Assembly (NCBI GenBank): GCA_963920575.1
Contig: OY986969.1
Span: 21,065,288-21,129,287, forward strand
DNA length: 64,000 bases
Reading direction: 5' to 3'
Origin: Narthecium ossifragum
Lineage: Eukaryota; Streptophyta; Magnoliopsida; Dioscoreales; Nartheciaceae
Positions 43,850-55,121 of the stretch are shown piece by piece. The notes beneath the pieces were generated by a model. The model saw nothing but the letters and a program-made list of their open reading frames with translations, was not told the DNA's origin and did not search any database. The position numbers and the translations under genes are program-made. Numbering within the stretch: position 1 is the first letter of the stretch; every line of letters begins with the position of its first letter.

Positions 43850-44560
43850 CTCTTTCCCTGATCCCGTTTCTTCTCTTTTTTCTTCATTTTTTTCCCAGAT
43901 TTTGAATGGTTTTGGAGATTTGGGTTTTCCACTTCGTATTCCCGCGATTGATCCCCTTTCTTCTCTTCGTAGATCCCGGATCTACATCGTATGAGCTGAT
44001 CCCCATAGTTGTGGTTGTTTTTTTGTTTTCCATTCTTCTTTTTTTTCCCAGATTTCGACTGGCTTTGCATATTTAGGTTTTCCATATCGTATTCCCGCGA
44101 CTGATCCCTTTTCTTCTCTTGGTAGATCTCGGTTCTACATTGTATGTCCTGATCCCCATAGTTGTGATTTTTTTTTGTTTTCCATTCATTTTTCCCAGAT
44201 TTTGACTGGTTTTGCACAGTTGGGTTTTCCAGTTCGTATTCCCGTGACTGATCCCATTTCTTCTCTTGGTAGATCTCGGAACTACATTGTATGTCCTGAT
44301 CCCCATAGTTGTGGCTTTTTTTTGTTTTCCATTCATTTATTTTTCCCAGATTTTGACTGGTTTTGTATAATTGGGTTTTCCAGTTCGTATTCCCGCGACT
44401 GATCCCATTTCTTCTCCTCGTAGATGTAGGATCTACATCGTATGATCTGATCCCCATAGTTGTGGCTTTTTTATGGTTTCCCTGTATTTATTTTTCCCAG
44501 ATCTCATCTAGTATTGCATATTTGAGCTTCCCACTTCGTATTGCGACTGATCCCCTAGTT
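43850..44560 (+). repeat. ~150-bp tandem repeats in Harbinger-2 leader
   Basis: Four copies, with GATCCCCATAGTTGTG at 43998, 44151, 44298 and 44448 (spacing 153, 147 and 150). Each includes CCCAGATTTTGACTGG, TTGGGTTTTCCA, CGTATTCCCGCGACTGATCC and TTCTTCTC. Non-coding; the Arg/Lys/Asn-rich frames on the - strand are artefacts of the repeat. Confidence 0.85.
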
Positions 44561-45086
44561 CATTGCTCTACATTTTGGTTTTCAATTGAGGTGTTCGTAT
44601 TCCCATATTGCCGTTGAGTTCTGTGATATGTTGCCCTTGTTTTTAGTTGATGTCTTCTTGTATGATTTCATATGAGGTCTTTGAAATGGAAACAAGTTTC
44701 AGTTCATGGAAACTGATATGATATGTTGTTGTTTTTAGTTTAGCTCTCCTAGCATGAGATCTTCTAGTGTGATTTTGTCTGGCTGGTATCCTATTTCCTG
44801 CGTATTATATGCTGTTGGATTGCTATAAATTGCTATTACATGCTATTGTTGAAACATCAATAGTGATCTTGTTAATTGCTGCCTATTATATGCTTTCGGA
44901 GTGTGTTCGTGACTTGGATGTTTTTTTAACAGCATCACCTATTACTGTCTGTTATATATCCACATGAAATGTCATAAAACGTCTCTCTCTCTCCTATACC
45001 TACTCTTCGTGTTTTGGAGTGCTGATTATGTCAAACGCTAAGTGTAGCTATTATCGTTCGTGTTTTGGCATGTTGCATTGTTATAG

Positions 45087-46403
45087 ATGGACAATGGTTA
45101 CGAACAGTATCAAAGGCTAGCGGTATTATGGGCTGTCTACGCAGTTATAGTCGCGATCGTGCACCGCTATTATCTAGAGTCAGGCACCCTTGTCGTGGCA
45201 ATGCCGCGGGAGTCTCGTGATGAGGCACGGAGACGGCATATGGCTAGGGTCCGAATGCCTGGGTCAGATTATTGTGTCGCCTATATCCGCATGGATGTAG
45301 ACGAACTAGACGAATTGGCACGGCTTATGAGACAACGTAATCTACTTACGGATACTGATCAGATTAAGATCGAAGAACAACTGTGTATCTTTCTACACAT
45401 TGTCGATCATAACACAAAAAATCGTGTTATGCGGGCGGAATTTCTTCTATCGGGTGAGACAATCAGCCGCTATTTCAACGCGGTCTTGAAGGCGATATGC
45501 AGTATTCGTGACCTGTACATGCAGCAAGCAGGGCCGAACACACCTTTCGAAATCCTAGGAAGCCCTTTATACTACCCTTACTTTAAGGTACACCAACATG
45601 CATTGACACTGATTTTTAAAATTCACCTCCATTTGCACACGTCACGATGACATTCTTCCTTGTCACCCATGTAGAACTGCATCGGCCTTATAGACGGTAC
45701 GCACGTACATGCCACCGTTCCAGCGGACATAGCAATACGGTTTCGAGGGCGGAAAGGAGTTACACAGAATGTGCTGCCCGCTTGTACACTCAACCTTCGA
45801 TTCACCTACGTACTTGCCGGATGGGAGGGTTCAACCAACGATTACACCGTCTTAAAGGACGCTATTTCGTGCCCACCAGATAGTAGGTTAAAGACAATTG
45901 AAGGTATATGTTTTTGTGCACCGGTGGATTAAGACCTGATGAAATAACTCCTACGTCGCGCATTGACAATGTGTTCAAACTTTCACCTTATAGGCAAGTA
46001 CTATCTTGTGGACGCGGATTACCCCACGAGCCCCGGTTTCATTGTTCCGTATAGGGGTGTGAGATATCACTTGAAAGAGTTCTCACCGAGCAATGGCCCA
46101 AATGACAAGTACGAACTGTTCAATCTTCGTCACTCGTCTCTTAGATCTAAAATTGAACGAGCTTTTGGCCTGCTCAAGAACCGGTTCAAGATCATTGCAT
46201 CGCATCCATTTTTCCCTTTTAAGACGCAAGTTGCAATTGTGCACGTATGTTGCATCATTCACAACTTCATTTTGAGTGTGGATCCAACTGACCCATTAAT
46301 GGATGTCAATGTACCCCTGGATGATGAACCGGGGAATACCCAAACACGGAATGATAGGGAGCAACAAGAAGAGCAGGGTGTATGGCTCGATATTCGTGAA
46401 TAA
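45087..46403 (+). CDS. PIF/Harbinger DDE transposase, open frame
   Basis: Exons 45087-45587, 45675-45903 and 45994-46403, each bounded by GT-AG, join in phase to an uninterrupted 379-residue protein. The catalytic residues are present: Asp in IDGTHVHATVP, Asp in NDYTVLKDAI, Glu in KIERAFGLLKNR. The helix-turn-helix-like N-terminal part (LARLMRQRNLLTDT, EEQLCIFLHIV, RAEFLLSGETISRYF) is conserved. Its function is cut-and-paste transposition with the Myb-like partner. The stop at 46401-46403 falls just before in-frame text IAQQMWDNYKPNR, so the extreme C-terminus may be lost. It is clearly homologous to, but well diverged from, the copy at 13324. Confidence 0.88.
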
Positions 46404-46578
46404 ATCGCGCAACAAATGTGGGATAATTACAAGCCCAATCGCTAGATCAGCAATTGTTAATGTGCTTTCTCAAGTGACATTTGCAAGAATTATTGTAATA
46501 TGATTGTACCCGTATACATTCAATACCAGTTGTCGTGTTTTAGCTTGTTTGCATGTGTTGATATTTCTAATTTCAGAC

Positions 46579-46931
46579 ATGGATCAGTCCCAATCCAGTA
46601 CCCCCACCTCACAAACGATTGCCAAGACCTCACGTCGGTCCAGTTCTTCAAACTACAAGTGGGCGGAGCCTGCTTTGAGATATATGCTGGAATATATGGC
46701 GGAAGTTGCCAGATACAAGCCCAGCACTGACAAGGGGTATAAGCAAGCCCATTAAGTGGCTGCGGCCGATCATTGCAATAAACTTCTTGATTCGAACGAG
46801 ATAAGAGCCGAAAATGTGTGTAATCACATCACTCATCAACGCGCTAGGTGCGCTGATATCAAGAAGATCCTAAAGTTGAGCGGCGCAGGGTGGGATGAGG
46901 ATAAGATGAGATTAGATTTCAATGGAAATTG
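46579..46931 (+). pseudogene. Harbinger Myb/SANT-like partner (stop codon, truncated)
   Basis: It starts MDQSQSSTPTSQT, with KWAEPALRYMLEYMAEV and, after an in-frame TAA at 46753-46755, VAAADHCNKLL...ICNH-like and GAGWDEDKMRLDF, matching the trihelix/Myb region of the gene at 14838. The second exon is missing. Not functional. Confidence 0.75.
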
Positions 46932-46949
46932 AGAAAAAGTTTAAAAATT

Positions 46950-47067
46950 ATATATATCAAAAGACAATTTTGCCTTTTTATATACAACATAGCTATCTAA
47001 TTATGTAGGGTGATTAAGGCCACTGTCCTCAAATCCAATCTTTCATCTACCTGGGTAATATGCCCTC
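46950..47067. other. Left flank of copia insertion
   Basis: Short non-coding stretch ending in CCCTC, the duplicated target of the copia element. Confidence 0.6.
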
Positions 47068-47575
47068 TGTTATCAAAATCTAATCTAAAAATTCAGATCT
47101 AAGTATGGAAAACTTTCTCGAAAAAAAAAATCAAGCGGCGTTAAAACACATAAAATATAATGAGTTTAGATGTAGCATGGGAGGCGCGTAAAACGCTGCC
47201 CTAAGAGTAGAAAACACCCCCCACGTGCGGAGTAACTCGTCGTCCTACTCCCAAGGTACAACCCTTGGCTTGTCCTCGTCGTTGGCACGGTTCGGTGAGG
47301 ACCACCGTGAATCGACACTCTCCTTGATCAAAGAATAGTAATTTTTCTTTTATAGAGAGAAGAGAAGAATAGAGATCAGTAGACAATGGTCTCGTGCAAA
47401 AGCGTTGAAGAAGAAAAAACTCCCGTTGAAAGGTGATTACTGAGCGTATCAAAACCAACCGTATATATCGCGTACGTGGGTTACAGCCAAAACAAATAGG
47501 GACACAAAAGACAAACTAAGTTAAATAAGGGCTTTTAAGTCCTTTCCCAATTAAAAGAGTCCAACGTTTATAACA
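47068..47575 (-). repeat. Copia 3' LTR
   Basis: 508 bp; on the + strand it starts TGTTATCAAAATC and ends CGTTTATAACA. In element sense a TATA-like CGATATATACGG lies near 47460. Next to it, 47576-47590 read on the - strand is the polypurine tract (TTTTGTGGGGGAA). It differs from the other LTR by about a dozen substitutions and small indels (for example near 47268-47285), so the insertion is not very recent. Confidence 0.93.
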
Positions 47576-47590
47576 TTCCCCCACAAAAGG

Positions 47591-48170
47591 AATTACAAGA
47601 CTGATGAAGAAAACACGATCAATAAAATCGATAATAATATACATATATAAGATCAATTTTATTGTGCATCATGCTAGGTACCTTTCGGGTTTGAACCTGC
47701 ACTTAGTTATAATTGTATTGGACCGAGGAACCATGGTGGACTAAGTCTTGAACCATGCCCTTTAACCAATCTTCTACAATTACACACACAGTAAGGAGAG
47801 TGTTCGATTCTATTTGCGAGTTAGCGCTATTATGGCCATGCGCTGCCTTGATTCTCATGAGAGTTCTGGGGATTCGCCCTTGTCTCATAATCGCGGCCTC
47901 ACGATGACTCTCATTTAGGTGAGTCCTCCAAAGGTGTTCATGACGGAACACACCTTTCAGAAGAATTTCTGCATTGGACCCATTAAGAGGTATACTCAAC
48001 CTAACCATCATGTGGAGCACCTATCACCATAGGGATGGGATGGAGTAATAACTCCAATAGATATACATGTAACATTGGGTGCTCCTCACATGCCACATCA
48101 ACAACTTCGTTTCTACCCTCTCTCATTCATGGATAAATCCATTTACAAGTTAGGGATCCACTGTTGGTGA
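47591..48170 (-). other. Copia 3' non-coding spacer
   Basis: About 580 bases between the end of RNase H and the polypurine tract, with no gene. Confidence 0.7.
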
Positions 48171-48967
48171 CGTCTTTGTGGGCTTTAGACCCATCCCCCT
48201 CGATGATTCTGATATTAAGGTACTTGAAAGACCTTTTGTAAATTGATCAGCAAGATTCCTCTCCGATCTCACAAAGCTCAATGCAATTACATTCCCAAGC
48301 ATGCTTTTGATTGATTAATATCTCATGAGCATATGTCTATCCATTTTCTTATTTGAGTTGACTTGATTAACTAGCTCAATAGTTGCTTGTGAGTCACAGT
48401 GCATTGCTATTGCAGGAAATGGTTCATGAATGAATGGTAAATCAGCCAGTAGATCTCTAATCCACCTGGCTTCAATGCATGTAGTGTCAAGTGCAATTAA
48501 TTCTGATTCCATTGTGCTTCGAGCTATCACAGTTTATTTTCTTGAACTCCAAGAAATGGCGGCACCGCCAAGAAGGAAAACATAACCTGAGGTGGACTTT
48601 ACATCAATAGAATCAGTGACCCAATTAGCATCACTATATCCTTCTAGGACTTCTGGATATCCGGAGTACACTAGACATAGATCTATAGTACCCTTAAGAT
48701 ACCGGAATATCCTAGTCAAGGCATCCCAATGCTCTTTACTAGGATTACTTGTGTACCTACTTAGTTTGCCTACAGCATAGGAAATATCAGGTCGAACATG
48801 ATTAGCCACATACCTGAGAAAACCTATCTATTGTGCAAAATCATGTTGGAACATAGGATCTCCTAAATTTTTGGTCAATTTGGAACTATAATCAAAAGGA
48901 GTAACTACATATTTCAAATCATAAATACTTAAACTTATCAAGCATCTTTTGAATGAAGTGGGAAAGG
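48170..48967 (-). pseudogene. Copia reverse transcriptase end and RNase H
   Basis: Continuation of pol beyond the nested [54 protein letters not shown], then MESELIALDTTCIEARWIRDLL and ERNLADQFTKGLS. In-frame stops occur at about 48534 (in SSRK*T) and near 48820 (FAQ*). Confidence 0.88.
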
Positions 48968-50596
48968 TGACACGCCTTGAAAAGTTTCATGGTCTTAACA
49001 AGTACGTCAAAATTAAAAATTTATAATCCGAATCACTAACTAATTACTTTATGGGTAGATAGCAATGAGTCCGAGTAGGTCCACATGGAAAAGAAGTGTT
49101 AAGTATAATTACCTCGTATAGTTCTAAATCAAAAGATTGATAAAGAGAATGATTTTTGGATTTAAACTACTCTTAACTCAGATTAAACTAAACTGAATAA
49201 TAATAGGATAAATGGCCAAGGGATTTCTAATCCATAATAAAGAACTAACTAGGTCTTCCTAGGATAAAAGCAATTCAATTAAACATTAATAGTTTTAACT
49301 AGTCGATAGGTGAATGGCTAGAACCCCTACCGCTCAACAAAGATTCGTAAGAAGTCTTCATCGGAATGGCTAACATCAACGAATGGATATTTGGTGAATA
49401 AATCAAAGTGGTTCTAGCACTTTGAGATCGCCTAATCAATAAAGATAAAGAACGAATTGTAGATTATAATCATAGGTCTTAATGGTTCTAGCATTAAGGT
49501 AGTAGTTCTAGCACTCCTACAACAATAATCTAGGGTTTATAATCCAATCCTAAGATCTAACATGGTTCTAGCATGAAAGCATCTTGGAAAGGTCCTAATC
49601 CTAGCCTCTAACATGCAATACTCAAAACCAGCGATCGTAATCTCTGCGTAACTTTCACATCCGAACTCGAAATGAGATGATTCAAGATTTGGTGGAAAGC
49701 TAAGGAAGAGATCTACAACTTTTGTGTTTTGAGTTTTCAAAGATTCCGGCTGTACAACCACGGAAAAACCGAGGAAAGACAGGCCGAATTCTAGGGCATA
49801 AAGAGCATACAATTCATTCACCATAATAAATCAACACCAATAAGATATGACAATAAAAGATTATTCCATTAAAAACCATTAAAAGAATACATGCTCAGAT
49901 CCATGGAAGTCCCTAGAAAGATTCTCTAATACATCATAGAAATCCCTAGGCTAGAGATTAGTTACTCATCTTAGGAAGGAGATCTGTCGATGAAGGTTGT
50001 CGCCGCGCTCCACCCATGGATCTTCTACCAAAGATCTAACTTAATTTGTGAAAAAGAAACTAAGAGAAACCCTAAGAGATGAAGAAAATTTGGCCATGGA
50101 AGGCTGCCAAAACGCCCCCAAAGAAGGCTATTTATAGCTTAGGGCAAACCCTAACTCGGATTAGTCAGTTTCCTTTTATTTTTCCCGCAGCGCCAAAAGA
50201 GATCGATCTTCTTTGGGTTCGGATCGATCTTCTTTTTCCGAAGCTTCTTCTGCACCTCTGTACTAAAAATAGCATATCTTCCTTTAGGAAACTCCAAATC
50301 ACGAACCGTAAAAACTCCCGGAAACTAGACTTCCAGAGCTTTCCAACCATGTATAGCAAATCATCTGGTTCGTTCTGAGAAGGTACAGTTTTGGTGTCAA
50401 AGATGACCCATCTTTGCTCCTTTGCTCATTTGCTCCTAGCGAGTTCTTTATGTGTTTATTTTAACACCAAATTTGATCTAATCTTCGTTCAGGGTCCTTA
50501 AACCTGAAATGGAGAAAATACAATCAAAATAGCATTGCTCAGAGACTAACAAGATCTCGTTAAAAGGGTGATTTGTGTACTTTTCACGTCTTATCA
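48968..50596 (-). mobile_element. Nested solo LTR
   Basis: A 1629-bp insertion inside the copia pol gene. It begins TGACACGCC and ends TTATCA on the + strand (TGATAAGACG...GTGTCA on the other), flanked by AAAGG (48963-48967 and 50597-50601). The TG...CA ends, 5-bp duplication and lack of coding genes make it a solo LTR, left after recombination of a long-LTR element, probably gypsy. It includes paired GATCGATC motifs (50200-50235) and AAGTTGTAGATCT on the - strand near 49710. Orientation is uncertain; - is a guess. Confidence 0.8.
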
Positions 50597-50601
50597 AAAG
50601 G

Positions 50602-51900
50602 CTCAAAGCAATCGAATTGTTACTCCTTATCAGTCTCATTCCTAAGATCACTTCTGCTTGACCCAAATCCTTCATATCAAAGTTATTAGAGAGATAACTC
50701 TTAACTTCATTTATTAAATCCATGGAGGATCCAAAAATCAAAATATCGTCAACATACAAGCATAAAAACAAAATGCCATTTGAAACGGGTTTAAAATACA
50801 AGCATTTATCAAAATCATTATTTTGAAAACCAAACGAAGAAATCACTTTGTTAAACTTCAAATGCCATTGTTTCGGGGCATGTTTTAATCCATACAAAGA
50901 TTTAACTAATTTGCAAACCTTATTTTCTTGGCCCTTAACTACAAACCCTTCAGGTTGTTCGATATAAATCTCTTCGTCTAAATCGCCATATAAAAAGGCA
51001 GTTTTCACATCCATCTGATGAATGAAAAGTTTATGAATTGAAGCTAAAGCGATCAAAATTCGCAAAGTAGTGAAACTACTAACAGGGGCATAAGTATCAA
51101 AATAGTCAAAACCTTTCTTTTGTGAAAAACCTTTGGCTACTAATCTAGCTTTAATTCTATCAATAGAGCCATCAGGTTTAAGCTTGCGTTTAAAAATCCA
51201 TTTACAACCAATCGCTTTAAAACCAGGACGTAAATCGGTCAAAATCCATGTTTTATTTTGTAAAATACTATCAATCTCACTGTTAATAGCTTCCTTCCAA
51301 AAAGGAGCATCAGCCGATACCATGGCTTCTGCATATGTGAAAGGATCGCCTTCTACAGCGAAAACATGGAAATCATCTCCAAAATCTTTCTGAAATTTAA
51401 CTCTTTTACTTCTTCTCAATTCAGATTCTGGGTCAGACACAGAGGGAACAAGATAAGAAGAGGAAGAATGATCACTATTGGGTTGTCTAGGAATTTGAGA
51501 CTTGAAATTAAATATGTGTTCGAAATAAATAGCATCTCTAGCTTCAATAATAGTATTACTAGAGATGTCACTTACTTCTGAATTGATTACTAGAAATCTA
51601 TTGGCATTGCTACCTTGAACATATCCTACAAAGATAGCATCTATAGTCTTTGGTCCAAGCTTTCTACGCTTAGGTTCAGGAATGTTGACTTTAGCAAGAC
51701 ACCCCCACACTTTGAGAAAATTAAGATTAGGAGATCTACCTTTCCAAAGTTCATAGGGGGTCTTGTCACTATTCTTAAAGAGAACTCGGTTAAGTATGAA
51801 GCAAGCACTAAGGAGAGCATCACCCCAAAGGTTCTCAGGAACACCAGAATTTAATAACATAGCGTTAACCATGTCAAGTAGAGTTATGTTCTTCCTTTCA
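50602..51900 (-). pseudogene. Copia integrase end and reverse transcriptase
   Basis: Open frame with the integrase C-terminal part ([18 protein letters not shown]) and reverse transcriptase: [51 protein letters not shown] and the catalytic YVDDILIFG. It is interrupted at [16 protein letters not shown] by the nested LTR. A frameshift near 51900 separates it from the upstream integrase. Confidence 0.92.
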
Positions 51901-51901
51901 G

Positions 51902-52813
51902 CTACTCCATTTGACTGAGGAGAATAAGGAGTGGTGACCTCATGAGGATGCCATGCTCTTGGCAGAAGAGTGACATAGAAGAAGAGGTATACTCACCACC
52001 TCGATCAGATCTAAGAATCTTGATTTTCCTATCAAGCTGATTTTCTACTTCAGTCTTATAAATGATGAATCTATCTAGGACCTCGTCCTTAGACTTGAGA
52101 AGATAACAAAAACAATATCGGGAGAAGTCATCAATGAAGGTAACGAAGTATCTATTGCCACCTCTAGATGGATTTCTACAAGAATCACAAACATCACTGT
52201 GAATTAGCTCTAGCAAAATAGAATCTCTCTTTATACGTTTAAATGGCTTTCTGGTTTGCTTTGATTCCACACATATCTCACACTTGGACTTCAGGTCCAA
52301 GTTAGATTTAGGAATTAAGTTCAAGTGCATCATGTGTCTAATTCTATCTAAGTGAACATGTCCAAGTCTACCATGCCACATAGATGTACCACATACATTC
52401 AACACAATGCTAGATGAACATGAAGATGCACTTTCATTAGAATAATTCTTAACATTTAACTTGAACAAGCCTTCAGAGAGATATCCTTTTCCCACAAAAG
52501 CATTTCCTTTTGAAATTACAACTTTATTGGACTCTAAGACAATCTTGTGGCCTCTCTGAACTAATAGAGAGCCACTAACAAGGTTCTTCCTAATTCCAGG
52601 CATGAACAACACATCGTAGAGAGGAAGCAATTTTCCTGACGTCAGTCTCAGGTCCACTCTTCCTCGACCCACTGCCTGTGCTGAAGTGTCGTTCCCTAAA
52701 GTCATGCTTCCTCCACTTGAGTCCTGAAAGGTGGAGAAACATGAACGATTGTTACAAATGTGAACATTAGCTCCTGAATCTAGCCACCAATCTAGACTAG
52801 TAGAGGTAGACAA
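51902..52813 (-). pseudogene. Copia protease and integrase core
   Basis: Protease motif DWWLDSGANVHICNN, GAG-pre-integrase WHGRLGHVHLDRI, zinc-type CEICVESKQTRKPF, integrase core HSDVCDSC, YFVTFIDDFSRYCF and SDRGGEY. The frame is lost just after the last of these. Confidence 0.92.
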
Positions 52814-52899
52814 ATTTACTATAGGTCCAGACCTGAAGGAAGGATCCTCAGCTTCTACAACATGGGCTTGAGGCTTTGGAGCTCCAAACTTGTTAGCTT

Positions 52900-53766
52900 T
52901 GAATACTTGAAGTAGCAGTCCTTGGTAACATGAATGTTTCTCCTACATACAAAGCATTGTTTTGCTTTGAGCTCTTGGTTTTGGGCTCTGGGTTAGTTTT
53001 GGGGTTTCTTAAAGTTGTTGGGTTTAGGTTTGAGGTTTTGGTTGGGCTTAAATTTCGGAAGCGAGGACTGCTGAGTCAGGTTAGCTTTGGCTTGAAATGG
53101 CTTGGTCCTGGGATGCTTGGCTCTATGTTGGTCCTCTATTCTAATAGAATTAAGGACTTGTACTAGGGTCATGTCACCTTGTTTGTGGATCAAGCCTTTT
53201 GCAAAACCTGACCAAGATGGAGGGAGCTTGTCTAAGAGGCAAGAGATCTTAAATTCCTCAGAAAACTTAGTCTCCTTTGTTTGGACTTTCCTAAGGATCT
53301 CTTGGAATTGGTGAAGTTGGGGGTTAATGGGTTTATCATCCACCATAGTGAACCTAAGAAAGGAGGACGCATTGAATCGTTCAATACCTGCGTCATCTAA
53401 TCCATATTCGAACTCAAGGGTAAGCTAAAGTTCTTTAGCACTGCCAATCTCAAGGTAAACATCATAGATGGAGTCTACTAAGGCACTAAGAATTCTCCCC
53501 CTACATTGGTAATCTATTTCCTCATGGGTTTTAAATAGGGGATGTCCAGACTCTGGCCTAGTAGAGCTAGATCCAGGGGCATATTCAAAGGCTGTGTCCT
53601 TTGAGGTGGAGGTATCTACAGAAGGCTTCTGAATGACGGACCATAAACCTAAAGAAGTAAGCCAGAATCTTATCTGGCTTTGCCACCTCTTAAAGTTGGT
53701 GCCATCAAATTTGTTAGGTTTGAGGCCCAACTCATCTCTAGGGGTAGAGGAAGGCTGAGAGTCCAT
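52900..53766 (-). pseudogene. Copia gag
   Basis: It starts at ATG 53766 (MDSQPSSTPRDELGLKPNKFDGTNFKRWQ). The UBN2-type gag domain includes a TAG at 53425, where a Trp is expected (AKEL*LTLEFEYGLDDAGIERF). It continues to the zinc knuckle CFVCRRNIHVTKDC near 52950, with a further frame change in the Lys/Pro-rich linker. Not translatable as one protein. Confidence 0.88.
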
Positions 53767-54459
53767 AAGGTTGAATAGCTTGTTCAAGATAACTGTTGCA
53801 GAAAAATAAAATACCATTATATATGATCCTAAGTTCATGGGGTTGCTATTTGAACCACTATATGCAATGCAAATCATGCTCAAGGACCAGAATGCAAATA
53901 TGAAATGCTGCAAAATTCTCATAGTTAAAATTTTAGGTCTCAATATATAAACCGAAATGCAGAGAAGGTAAATATAGACAACTTAGTTACTAAATTACAG
54001 AGAGACTGAATTGCAGGTATAGTGCTCGACCAAAAGACAATAAAGTGGGGTTTCATATGCAATGTGACAAATAGAGAAGAAGAACACATATACGGCAGTA
54101 AAGCGCGGGGGGTTTGTAGCAGTGAGGCAAGATAAAGAATACGGCACCGATTACTAAACCGATTAGAACTTAAGACCAAACTTATAAATCAGTTTAGCAA
54201 AGCTGATCTGTGGTGAAAAGGGATGAATCCAAAGGAAAAAAAAATTGGATTTCAAAACCGACACTTGTTGGGATTGAAACGCATATGTATACAGATCAAA
54301 GCGGTTGTGATGGAGGTGATAAAATCGGTGACAAGTCTCACAACTGCAGTGATGAAGAAAGGCAATCCGGAATAATAAGCAATTAAAGACATATTAATTA
54401 CTGAAATTTGGCATGATAAAGATCTGAATTGTAAGACCCGTGGTTTTCTACTCTTAGAT
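53767..54459 (-). other. Copia 5' leader
   Basis: About 690 bases between the 5' LTR and gag. Right after the LTR (sense strand) the sequence is ATCTAAGAGTAGAAAACCAC, which is not the common tRNA-iMet primer site (TGGTATCAGAGC). CTAAGAGTAGAAAAC also occurs, in opposite orientation, inside the LTRs. Confidence 0.6.
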
Positions 54460-54951
54460 TGTTATCAAAATCTAATCAAAAAATTCAGATCTAAGTATGG
54501 AAAACTTTCTCGAAAAAAAAAATCAAGCGGCGTTAAAATACATTAAATATAATGAGTTTAGATCTAGCCTGGGAGGTGCGTAAAACGCTGCCCTAAGGGT
54601 AGAAAATGCCCCCCACATGCGGAGTAACTCGTCGTCCTACTCCCAAGGTACAACCCTTGGCACGGCTCGGCGAGGACCCACGGTGAATCGACACTCTCCT
54701 TGATCAAAGAATAGTAATTTTTCTTTTATAGAGAGAAGAGAAGAATAGAGATCAGTAGACAATGGTCTCGTGCAAAAGCGTTGAAGAAGAAAAAACTCCC
54801 GTTGAAAGGTGATTACTGAGCGTATCAAAACCAACCGTATATATCGCGTTCGTAGGTTACAGCCAAAACAAATAGGGACACAAAAGACAAACTAATTTAA
54901 ATAAGGGCTTTTAAGTCCTTTCCCAATTAAAAGAGTCCAACGTTTATAACA
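54460..54951 (-). repeat. Copia 5' LTR
   Basis: 492 bp, direct copy of 47068-47575 with the same ends, followed by the CCCTC duplication. It lacks a ~16-base segment present in the other LTR (CTTGTCCTCGTCGTTGG region). Confidence 0.93.
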
Positions 54952-54956
54952 CCCTC

Positions 54957-55121
54957 CCCCTTCCATGGGGCTTTTAAGCATTGACCTATCGCAAACCTGT
55001 TCGGGTTTTACTTCTTTACTCTATACCCACTCCAAACCCAATTTGATTAATTTCAGACCTGTCCCATTAAGGGGGGGGGGGGGGGGGACCTCCTTAACCT
55101 GCCCCATTGCCATCCCTCATA
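54957..55121. other. Right flank with poly-G tract and hAT-like terminus
   Basis: A run of about 17 G at 55071-55087. On the - strand the segment reads GAGGGATGGCAATGGGGCAG, similar to GATGGCAACGGGGCGG at 19382 and to common hAT ends. No partner end found. Confidence 0.4.

Larger units (their letters stand above)
43188..46950 (+). mobile_element. Second PIF/Harbinger element (Harbinger-2), right end not found
   Basis: The left end GGACACATTTGTTTCCCTG follows TTA (43185-43187), the usual Harbinger target triplet. As in Harbinger-1, a GC-rich leader and tandem repeats precede a transposase and a Myb-like gene. I could not find CAAATGTGTCC on the right; that side is occupied by the copia element inserted at 47068, and its far flank (54952-55120) does not show the end either. 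Confidence 0.6.
47068..54951 (-). mobile_element. Full-length Ty1/copia element with target duplication
   Basis: It is bounded by direct LTRs and a 5-bp duplication CCCTC (47063-47067 and 54952-54956). Element sense is the - strand: 5' LTR at the right, gag, protease, integrase, reverse transcriptase/RNase H, polypurine tract, 3' LTR at the left. Total 7884 bp, including a 1.6-kb nested solo LTR. Without that, about 6.25 kb, a normal copia size. Confidence 0.93.

Noticed and set aside
43801..44457. 218-codon Asn/Lys/Arg-rich frame on the - strand
   Set aside because: It follows the ~150-bp tandem repeats of the Harbinger-2 leader, so its internal periodicity is the DNA repeat.
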